Position numbers and translations under genes: made by a program. The notes under the pieces are model-generated. The model had not been told where the DNA came from, did no database searches, and saw only the letters and a program-made list of their open reading frames with translations. A stretch of DNA of 64,000 nt from positions 3,410,001-3,474,000 of the forward strand of contig CM069448.1 of assembly GCA_035610835.1 (NCBI GenBank). Direction: 5' to 3'. Every line of letters begins with the position of its first letter. Positions within the stretch are counted from its first letter, which is position 1. This document shows, piece by piece, positions 11,461 through 20,300 of this stretch. This DNA comes from Ophiura sarsii. Lineage: Eukaryota > Echinodermata > Ophiuroidea > Amphilepidida > Ophiuridae.

Positions 11461-11933
11461 ACATTTATAACCATCCTTAATCATTCCTAGTTAGGATTCA
11501 GCCGACCATGTATGTCTACTATTAATTCAGGTAGCTAGCTCACCTGCCATTTTCTACCAGAGGTTGAACCGCCTCCTCCTTCAACCAGAATTGGTTTCAA
11601 CATTTCTAAAAACATGATAATATTCATCTGTAACTTAAATGTTAGTCTTAATGAATCTCACGCAACATACCGACATTTAGTGTTCAAATTGAGTTCAAGT
11701 TCAACAGTGTCAAAATTACGGTATGTGCAAAATGGGGTTATTAATAAATCTCCCTATATAATACTATGTGTTGACCCGTCGTTTGTGTATATAATACTGT
11801 ATTTCCCAGTGTCAATTTACTATACTATTATTAACATCAGTACGAGACATGACATACAGGGTGTGTAAAAACGTAGCGTATACTTCATATGTCTCAGATG
11901 GATGGACCTCGACCTAATCATTATAATGTAGAT
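11461..11933. other. background, nothing recognised
   Basis: One 84-aa ORF (11614-11868) of low complexity with no motif. Right limit is the target duplication of the hAT-like element. Confidence 0.4.
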
Positions 11934-12525
11934 CAAGCGTGTGCAACCTGCGGCCCGCGGGCCGCATGCGGCCCGCCGGCCTCTAATCTGCGGCCCGCGA
12001 AGCAATCCCAAAATTCCCATTGATGCGGCCCGTTTTAACCGGAACTCCCTAGGTTACACTAAATGGCGAATTGATTAAGTGGTGTCGCTCCCTTATAATT
12101 AGGGTGACGCAGTGGCGTAGCCAGAGGGGGGCGAGGGGGCAATTTACCCCAATATTAAATGTCATGTCGGTTGAGATTGGCATTGTCGGTTCATTTGACA
12201 AGAGGAATCATGGAATTATAATGGTCAAAAGTGCACAGACCTAATTGTTTCGCGCGCTACGCTCGCATGTGTACCCCAAATGGAATTTGTTTTGGTAGAA
12301 AATTGTTTAAAGCAGAAATGTACCTCATTCATAGCAAGAATAAGTGTAAAGTCGCAAATTTTCATCGGAACAAACTTGTGATTGCGTGTTAAAATCCCTG
12401 GTTGAAATGGCGAAGAGAAGCGGGTATCTGGATGTGTTTTGGAATGTTTGACAATCACTGCGGCCCGTGAATGGATCTCAAAATCACAATGCGGCCCGAC
12501 TGGTAGAAAAGGTTGCACATGCTTG
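11934..12525. mobile_element. non-autonomous hAT-like transposon
   Basis: TIRs CAAGCGTGTGCAACCT and AGGTTGCACATGCTTG (one mismatch) are flanked by an exact 8-bp target duplication ATGTAGAT at 11926-11933 and 12526-12533, the signature of the hAT superfamily. Just inside the TIRs the sequence is rich in GCGGCCCG (five to six copies at the left, two at the right), giving a local CpG-rich patch. At 592 bp there is no room for a transposase. A second element (12110 onward) is nested inside. Confidence 0.9.
12110..12400. mobile_element. nested 'CAGTGGCGTAGC' element fragment
   Basis: Begins CAGTGGCGTAGCCAGAGGGG and contains TTTCGCGCGCTACGCTCGCA and AGCAGAAATGTACCTCATTC. The same blocks are found at 41430-41720 and, inverted, at 63780-64000. 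It lies inside the hAT-like element; a matching right terminus could not be found, so the end coordinate is approximate. Confidence 0.55.
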
Positions 12526-12533
12526 ATGTAGAT

Positions 12534-13268
12534 CCTCTGAATATTCCAATCCGGTGTCCACCGAGGGTCTGAGACCATCAAACTTTAGGACAGACCAAAC
12601 CCATGTTCGTTATTCCTAGGGAGACGAAAAAAACCCTGTTGTACGGGCAAGCGGACCTCTCAGGTTGGGTCGGTCGGGCTTTTTTTCTTGCCCATCCCCC
12701 AACCCCAACCCCTTCGGAATAAACGACCCTTGCAGTTATTTAGGAACAATGACACTTCGGAATAACGAGTAGAACCGTTTCTTAGGGCGGTCAAGGTGTA
12801 GGAATACATAAGATGGACGATGAAGCTAAGCCTCATGGTCTAATTTTGACCACTACCGTGACTCGCATTATCTAAGATGATGCTGTTCTCGGCCATTGAA
12901 ATCGGGGGAAAAAATGTGTGCTATGCCTTTACCCTTCAGCCTTTGTCTTACGCTTTCAAAATAAAGAACCATTTTGCCCTTTATTTTAGAACACTTAATG
13001 GTTCTTGGGTAAAACCTGAGGTTTTTCAGACACCTACCCTCACCATTGCTCACAGGCGGCCATTTCTGGGTGTGGTGGCTTCTTTTAAGGATACCGTTAT
13101 TATGGTTCTCCTAACGGTTCTCCAAGGGTTCTCAAATTTTAAGAACCCATTTTCGATGGATGAAGAAAGAGATTCCGAAAATGAACATTGAAAAGGGTTT
13201 TTTCTCTTCTTAAGAACTCTTTCTGACCCGTTCATAAGTAATATTGAACGTTCTAAATAAGAGAGATT
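12534..13268. other. background with repeated 'AAGAACC/GGTTCT' words
   Basis: Between about 12965 and 13230 the words AAGAACC and GGTTCT recur in both orientations, suggesting an old foldback element with unclear limits. The 104-aa ORF at 12877-13191 crosses this and is not convincing as a gene. Confidence 0.4.
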
Positions 13269-13479
13269 AATCCAGTCTTCTGCAGCGACTGTAAAAGAAG
13301 ACTAGTTTGCCATCAGAATTTTGAGGTGCTTTATCTGACCCTGAATAATTAGCGCAGTAACGAATCAGCGTTCAGTATCTGTTTCGCGCGAATTTTCGGA
13401 TTATCGGGGCTGGGTCGTCCGGTATGATTCATTCTGTTTCTGGCTTCATACGGGTCAGACGTACACTGCTTTAAACGCC
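13269..13479 (+). repeat. A1 terminal repeat of the split-direct-repeat element
   Basis: 211 bp identical to A2 (15666-15876). Near the left end it has an 8-bp inverted pair AGTCTTCT (13274-13281) / AGAAGACT (13296-13303), a possible recombinase-binding dyad close to the element boundary. Confidence 0.9.
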
Positions 13480-13767
13480 ATAGCGACTAGCCAGCTTCAG
13501 TTTTTCATTTGCTTCAGTTACTGTGTACCGTTCGTTTTTGGGATCAGCTTTCCGGGCAGCAGCTTTCTTTACTACCTTGTGGGAGCCAAGTTTACCCACC
13601 GGTAGAGTATTCACTTTTAATAACTTTCATCAATAAATCATCAACCATTGGGGGATTTCTGAACAATTTCGTATTCAACGCATCTGGCAGTAAATATCAT
13701 TGACACTTTTCCCGTTTTGGATGTGGTGGTTCTGTTTTTCGTTATAATTAACTTTTGTTTAGTCGCT

Positions 13768-14815
13768 ATGGCACCGGTCCGCAATAGTCGCGGAAGGAAA
13801 CGCAAGGCGTTGGAACCGCCACCACACCGTCCTTTTCCGGCAACACGGCATCTGGCATCGGATCGGGCAGAAGGTTCGTCCCGCCCACAGGCATCGAATC
13901 GGGCAGAAGGTTCGTCCCGCCCGCCGAGCACAACAACATCGATTCGGGCAGAAGGTTCGTCCCGCCCGCCGAGTACAACAACATCGAATCGGGCAGAAGG
14001 TTCGTCCCGCCCGCCGAGCACAACAGCTAACCAAACCCGTCACCAAGGCCGCGTCATTAACAACAGTCGCCAGTCGCCAGCAGCGTCTGTGGCGAGTGGT
14101 ACTAACAGTGAAAATGCCGAAAACCAGTTCTGTACAACATGGCCGCACCCATGCGGAGGCAGTGGGGAGTCCGACACCAATTCAGGGAAGTAACAGACCA
14201 AACCCAGACGTTTCTCGAGCAACCAGCACGTTGAATAGCAATCAGGCGGCGGGTGAGAACATTGTGCAAATACACATCTTGATAATAATGTCTTTGTTGC
14301 TAATAGTCATGATAGTTCTCCGAACAATACACGTACTATCAATACATGCAATAACAATGTCAATGATACCAATGACGTAGCTATTAATTCCACTCGTAAT
14401 AATAATATTAATGCCATTAGCCTATTAGTGTCAATGTTGCAATTGGTCAAAGCCAATCTGTCCCCGGTAATACTACTCAGTCTACTGGTAGTTTCAACCC
14501 TCTAGTTCAGGACCATTTCATCCGTTAGGCCTCAATAATAGGCCTAATGATTATGCTAATTTTCTTGCCCAAGTACCCGTTGGAAATATTGCACCGCAAC
14601 AACAACCCTCTGGTTTTGGAATGCCTCAACAACAGGAAAATAATCGGGTTAATACGGATTATAATATCTCACAACAAATACAACAAGCTCGCAATTTAGT
14701 GGGCGTGGCTATTGTCAGTAATCAAAACAGTACTAGTAGTGGGGTATGTCAGCTAGCGTTAGTCAACAACTCCATTAACCTCAGTTTCCAATCCTCTATC
14801 AACACTATTGATTAA
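13768..14815 (+). pseudogene. broken gag-like ORF of the retroelement
   Basis: The best start is ATG at 13768 (MAPVRNSRGRKRKA), a basic N-terminus. It is followed by a 15-residue tandem repeat (RAEGSSRPPSTTTSN type, 45 bp, about four copies, 13860-14025). The first frame stops at 14193. Protein-like composition continues in other frames: a Ser/Pro/Asn-rich part from about 14150, an Asn-rich part (NNVFVANSHDSSPNN) from about 14266, and a Gln/Asn-rich final part ending at the stop at 14815 (PQQQENNRVNTDY, VGVAIVSNQNS). At least three frame changes are needed, so it is inactive. No zinc knuckle or protease motif was seen. The gag assignment rests on its place after A1 and its low-complexity, basic composition. 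It could be another structural protein of such an element. Confidence 0.55.
13860..14025 (+). repeat. 45-bp coding-type tandem repeat in the gag-like ORF
   Basis: TCGGGCAGAAGGTTCGTCCC recurs four times with 36- to 45-bp spacing, all multiples of three, so the frame is preserved. Encodes RAEGSSRPPSTTTS. Confidence 0.9.
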
Positions 14816-14860
14816 TTGCCGTTCTTGTGTGTATGAATTCCCAGTAAAATTTAACCCTAT

Positions 14861-14861
14861 T

Positions 14862-14892
<31 letters not shown>

Positions 14893-14924
14893 AAATCTTG
14901 CGGGGGGGGGGGGGGGGGGGGGGG
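14861..14924. repeat. (TAAAAA)n microsatellite followed by a G23 run
   Basis: A-rich TAAAAA units from about 14863 to 14896, then 23 G at 14902-14924, between the gag-like remnant and B1. This is where the pol region would be expected and marks the internal deletion. Confidence 0.9.
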
Positions 14925-14971
14925 TAGTTAGTTTTTCTTTTGGGGCAAACTCCTTCATTAGGAGCTTTGAT

Positions 14972-15668
14972 TGGCGGTTGTGATTGGGGGGAATTAAATT
15001 GCCCACTTTCGCAATTGTAGTAGGTTTACCGAATGTTGCATGATAACAATGGGAGCGATAGCCGTATAATATTATATAAGCAAAGTAAATTAACAATTAT
15101 TAAAGGAATAATGTGATCATGCGAAAATCAGGTAAATTAAAAGTACCATAAGTGTATGGCAAACAAAATGTTTGGTCAAATGAGGAGGTGATTAATTAAT
15201 TATCCACCTTAAATGCAAATCAGTTAAATTAAATGTATGGCAAACAAAATGTTATGACAAATGATAGGTGATAAAATGTCCACCTTATATGCAAATCAGT
15301 GAAATTAAGTGTATGGTAAACAAAATGTTATATCAAATGAGAAGGTGATAAAATGTCCACCTTTATGCAAATTGGTTAAGTTTGTGTAGGGCAAACAAAA
15401 TGGTAAATATCAAATGATAAGGTGTTAAATGTGCTAAATGTATGGAAGCATCAATCATCCGCCGTACCGACATGCGGGTGAGCCATGTATAGACACAGGC
15501 TATAATTGACAAATCTCGATACACCAAATAAACGCCAAAATGTGCATTTCAGCAATGACGGATCGTGCAAATAAATAACGGATCGTGCAAAAAATGACCC
15601 GTATGTAGCAAGAAGCTACCTTTACCTCATACCTCTGTGTCGACTCCCTCAAACTTTATGATGGCAAT
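14972..15668 (+). repeat. B1 internal repeat of the split-direct-repeat element
   Basis: 697 bp matching B2 (16427-17123). Inside is a roughly 76-bp tandem repeat containing GTATGGCAAACAAAATGTTA and GATAAAATGTCCACC. The octamer ATGCAAAT occurs exactly 76 bp apart at 15213, 15289 and 15365. The last bases run directly into A2. Confidence 0.9.
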
Positions 15669-15876
15669 CCAGTCTTCTGCAGCGACTGTAAAAGAAGACT
15701 AGTTTGCCATCAGAATTTTGAGGTGCTTTATCTGACCCTGAATAATTAGCGCAGTAACGAATCAGCGTTCAGTATCTGTTTCGCGCGAATTTTCGGATTA
15801 TCGGGGCTGGGTCGTCCGGTATGATTCATTCTGTTTCTGGCTTCATACGGGTCAGACGTACACTGCTTTAAACGCC
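15666..15876 (+). repeat. A2 internal repeat of the split-direct-repeat element
   Basis: Identical to A1 and directly abutting B1 with a 3-base overlap 'aat'. Confidence 0.9.
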
Positions 15877-16426
15877 CACCCAACCCACCCTTGTTTGAAA
15901 GGGGGTATGTGGGATAGCGGCCCCGGGCTTACTTTTAGGTGGTGCCCTTAATTTAAGAAGTCAAGTTTGTGGACAAGGTATGGTAGAACTCTGTGTTCTT
16001 CTTATCCTTGGCAATATGATATCCCGGGGCAGGCCAGCATGGAAGGTTGTTCTCAAACCAATAAATACAGTGGTTAAATTGTGACGTCGTGCTTAATAAT
16101 TTCTGGGTCCGGTCTTACTTTTAGGTGGTGTCCTGAATTTAAGGGGTCAAGTTTGCGCACTGGGTACGGAGAACACTGCATTCTTTAGTATCTCAGGCAA
16201 TCTGATATTCCGGGTAGGCCAGTATTATTATTAGTACTATTCTCGTAAGAATGGTGGTACACGTACGCGGAAGCTTGGACACCCATTCTGGGTCCTCCTG
16301 GGGCTTGCTTTGTAGGTGGTGTCCTTAATGTAAGAAATCAAGTTTGTGGACAGGGTATGTGTAGCTCGCCGTGAGCTTATCTCCTTGGCAATCTGATATC
16401 CCAGGATAGGCCAGTATAGGTAGATA
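15877..16426. repeat. A2-B2 spacer built of three diverged repeats
   Basis: Three copies of a roughly 200-bp unit carrying CTTACTTTTAGGTGGTG, AAGTCAAGTTTGTGGACA and GGCAATCTGATATCCC..GGCCAGTAT, starting near 15920, 16110 and 16305. No ORF of note. It occurs only once in the window and so is not part of A or B. Confidence 0.75.
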
Positions 16427-17123
16427 TGGCGGTTGTGATTGGGGGGAATTAAATTGCCCACTTTCGCAATTGTAGTAGGTTTACCGAATGTTGCATGATA
16501 ACAATGGGAGCGATAGCCGTATAATATTATATAAGCAAAGTAAATTAACAATTATTAAAGGAATAATGTGATCATGCGAAAATCAGGTAAATTAAAAGTA
16601 CCATAAGTGTATGGCAAACAAAATGTTTGGTCAAATGAGGAGGTGATTAATTAATTATCCACCTTAAATGCAAATCAGTTAAATTAAATGTATGGCAAAC
16701 AAAATGTTATGACAAATGATAGGTGATAAAATGTCCACCTTATATGCAAATCAGTGAAATTAAGTGTATGGTAAACAAAATGTTATATCAAATGAGAAGG
16801 TGATAAAATGTCCACCTTTATGCAAATTGGTTAAGTTTGTGTAGGGCAAACAAAATGGTAAATATCAAATGATAAGGTGTTAAATGTGCTAAATGTATGG
16901 AAGCATCAATCATCCGCCGTACCGACATGCGGGTGAGCCATGTATAGACACAGGCTATAATTGACAAATCTCGATACACCAAATAAACGCCAAAATGTGC
17001 ATTTCAGCAATGACGGATCGTGCAAATAAATAACGGATCGTGCAAAAAATGACCCGTATGTAGCAAGAAGCTACCTTTACCTCATACCTCTGTGTCGACT
17101 CCCTCAAACTTTATGATGGCAAT
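16427..17123 (+). repeat. B2 right terminal repeat of the split-direct-repeat element
   Basis: Copy of B1, ending CTTTATGATGGCAAT before unrelated flank 'gaacattttt'. Octamers ATGCAAAT at 16668, 16744 and 16820. Confidence 0.9.
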
Positions 17124-18246
17124 GAACATTTTTCTGGGAGCGGGGTATCGTCAAGTCTTGTTATGGAGGGACAAATGAAAACTTATAAATATAAATGGAA
17201 AGGAAACTACACATTTGTGGAAGCCGTATCCTTGACTACATGCTTTTAGAGTGAACTTCACTAAATAGGATGTCCCCTTTACCATGTTTACCTTAAGCAT
17301 GTTTAGATGTGTTGCTAAACGTATGGCAAAAATCCTAAATTTAAAAGATTCGAAAGTAAGAACAATTGTGTAAATGCCTAGGAATTGTTATTTATTATGA
17401 TTAATAGGACATCACCTCTATATGCGCACTGACTATAAAATGTGCATATCATCTAGGTAAATGTTGGAAGATCTTTCAAATTTGTGTCTTTACATGAAAG
17501 ACTGATTACGGTAACATTTACAAGCTCGTCAGATATGTAGTCTCTTCTTCGGGGCGGGCGGTCGTTTGGAAAATCAAGCATATACTATTTTGCACTTTTT
17601 GGTGAGAAAAAGTAGGCCTTATCATCTTTATGCAAAATTCACTTCCATTTCAAATTTTAGTGGTCTAAAATCATGAAAATAGGGTTTTACTTTCATATCA
17701 ATATTTGTGTAGGCCTACATATCTCTATCTGCCTATGGGCCTCCATTCAGTAGCGTGCACCCTTTATATTGTCGGTTTCAATAATTCGAGCATTTAAAAA
17801 AATGTCTGATCCATTATATCCATGATATCGGCTGAAGAATGGTTCCAAAATGTAAAGGTCTATCTTAGATGATATGATAGTTGGTTGGTGTTAGCTCTAC
17901 GTCACCAGTTTAGTACATTTATCTTTAATCTAACCATTATGCTGGATATTCTTTGAATTAGGATTATCATGGTTTGTGTAACTTGACGCACCCTGTATGT
18001 TAAGTACACGTCTGTGCAGGAAGATACTCGTACACTCCCAGTTCTTCCGATTGTCACCGATATAGAATCATTACAGCACAATTTATGGTCAATGACGTTA
18101 AAATCTAGGTCTATACTTCTATGGAATGAGCCATGCTAAAAATGAATGATAGATAGCTCCTAAGTTGAACTTTACTAAAGAACATAATTTGACACCCGAC
18201 GTCTAGGGTTTTCCTGATGAGGGTAAGGAGGAGCATTGCTATTTAA
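17124..18246. other. AT-rich background
   Basis: No gene or bounded element seen. GTAGGCCTAC occurs near 17710. Confidence 0.4.
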
Positions 18247-18269
18247 GGGGGGGGGGGGGGGGGGGGGGG
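18247..18269. repeat. poly-G tract (23 nt)
   Basis: Uninterrupted run of 23 G. Confidence 0.95.
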
Positions 18270-18753
18270 CGTATCTATAGCATCATTTTATCCCGCATTG
18301 TATATTGGTCGGTCAGCATTGCCAGAAGGGGATCATGTCTAGTGGCCTGTCGGCAAATCAGGGTCTTGTCGGCAAATCAAAGCTACTGCGTTATCGCGTT
18401 ACGCAGTAAATGTCAGAATATGTTTCGCGTGCAGTTGGACCCTTGTTTCCTTGTCCCTCCCGATTGGGGTAGCCGCCAGGGTATGGTAGTATAGTGGTAG
18501 TATAGGAGGCCATCAGTAATTGCGACAACAATGTGATGACAAATGCGCGCATAGTGCGTTATTTCTTTCTTTTTCTTATTCGATTTTACATTTGTGTCCA
18601 CAAAGTGCTAAGAAGTCAACAATCTGCTACTTTATGAAAATGTGTGCACAAAGCGCGAAAATAAGACTTTAATCATAAGTTATCATAAGCCAGACAAACA
18701 GTCAATACTATTTTCAGCACATTTTGTATTTAGTGAATTATAAGTTGGGTGTT
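18270..18753. other. background, nothing recognised
   Basis: Contains a short duplicated phrase TGTCGGCAAATCA (18347 and 18368) and a small imperfect dyad CTGCGT..ACGCAG. No gene. Confidence 0.4.
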
Positions 18754-19010
18754 TTAACACCTTCCACGCGGAAGGCAGCTGCAGACGACATTCCAAAATG
18801 TCACAAAATGTTTCACAAATGTCAAAATTGTTAAATTTCATAACCATATTTGGAATCACCATGTGTAATGCATTGACATAAGTATAAACATGCCTAGTAT
18901 TGATTCAGTAATCCTTTAGATAGACCTTGAAAAGGTGGAAAAGTTGCTGAAAAATCTGTATTGTATAATGGTAAAACTAATACTACTACTAGCAGCGTGG
19001 GAAGTGTTAA
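18754..19010. mobile_element. TTAA-flanked TIR element, copy 1
   Basis: TTAA at 18754-18757 and 19007-19010 bracket TIRs CACCTTCCACGCGG and GCGTGGGAAGTG. The body (CTGCAGACGACATT, ATGTCACAAAATGTTTCA, GCATTGACATAAGTA, CATGCCTAGTATTGA) is shared colinearly with the copy at 56057. The TTAA target suggests a piggyBac- or Kolobok-type non-autonomous element. Confidence 0.8.
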
Positions 19011-20145
19011 GGGCCCAACTCAGCAAATAGGGGCCCATGTCAGGCATTGTCATGGACCCGGCAACTTGTGTACGGTCTGACGACTACGAAAGCTTATACG
19101 CGTTGAACTTCAGGCCCGAACCCTAATCATTTTGCGTTCGACAAGTAGACGAGATTGAGTTACGATTCGTCACACTTTTCCCTGACATGTTGGCATTATT
19201 GTACAATTTATTATGCCGCGGCTCTGCTGAACTTAACTAGGGTAACTAAACCAAATCTTTCAACCTAATTTAGGAATTGTGATGATCATATTTGACCGTA
19301 TTATGCCACACAATAATTTGTTTGCCATGCAGCCATATCATGAGGTTCGTCTTCAAAGAGCCACCAACCAAAATATATTTTGCCCAAAGTTAAACCTTAC
19401 ACATGCTGGAGGCAAACGCAAGGACTTATTTGCTGAACTTGTTGAATACATTTCTTCTTAAAGAAGTTATTACGAATTGACCGAGAAATTCGCCCACGAA
19501 CAATTGCAGATATTTCAACAAAGTTTGATTTATATTTTATCCCTTTAATATACTTTTCTTATTGAGGTAAGGTCTTAGCAGGTATAGATTCAGGTCAGAG
19601 CCGGTAGTTGAACCTCTCTGGTTGAACTGCCCGAATCCCCGAGGCATGATCGGATTGAAACACTCTGTACTGTAGTGTTAGCGTGGTGATAAGGTCGTCG
19701 GGGCCGGGGTCGGCTAGGTTAACTTATCGGGTGCCCTTATGAGTTGTCAATGGCCTACATCTGTAGAATTATGTATCGATAAGTTGATTCAACTGTTATT
19801 GATCATTGGTAAATGGACATTATTATTACGAACCCAACGTAAATCATCAATGAATGATTCAAAGTTATTTATCGGATCATAAATGTATGAACATTATGGT
19901 GATCAATATGAATCAATGGAGAGTTAGTTGATGTATTGATCAGATATCAGGGTGGTCAATATGATAAACATGATAAATGGAATGGAAAGAAGATGAGGTA
20001 CTACATGTAGTGCATGTGTAGACCAGTATATAGGTAGGCCTGTCAATGGATGGGCACAGTGAATAGAAGGGGCATAGTAAATGGAAGGAGACAAGAATTG
20101 CAGGAGTGAATCGACAGAAGTGAAGTTATAGTTAAGGTCAAGGGT
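19011..20145. other. background, nothing recognised
   Basis: Short ORFs only. No TIR or tandem structure seen. Confidence 0.4.
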
Positions 20146-20184
<39 letters not shown>

Positions 20185-20292
20185 TAAACGACTATTGTTT
20201 TGTATATATACATAGAGTTTGTCATTTCATTGAGGGGGGGGGGGGGTCAAGCCTTCTGACAGGAGAGATTGCCCCGCCCCCTCTAGTTACGC
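20146..20292 (-). mobile_element. G-rich 'CAGTGGCGTAAC' element fragment with a G37 run
   Basis: Starts at a 37-nt G run (20146-20182, the longest homopolymer here), then GGCATAAACGACTATTGTTT, a 13-nt G run, GCCTTCTGACAGG and CTCTAGTTACGCCACTG. The terminus is in minus orientation. Same family as 11306-11460. Confidence 0.65.
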
Positions 20293-20300
20293 CACTGGTA

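Larger units (their letters stand above)
13269..17123 (+). mobile_element. split-direct-repeat retroelement (PAT/Ngaro-like DIRS type), internally deleted
   Basis: Seen directly: a 211-bp segment A at 13269-13479 is repeated identically at 15666-15876, and a 697-bp segment B at 14972-15668 is repeated at 16427-17123 with the same length. The order is A1 - interior - B1 - A2 - 550-bp spacer - B2. B1 and A2 abut and share only 'aat', so the B1/A2 junction equals the junction formed if the outer ends were joined in a circle. This split-direct-repeat layout is known from tyrosine-recombinase retrotransposons (PAT, Ngaro). The interior holds a broken gag-like ORF; reverse transcriptase, RNase H and recombinase are absent, so it would be non-autonomous. 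No target duplication is seen, as expected for that class. The alternative is a head-to-tail insertion of two deleted copies. Confidence 0.8.
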
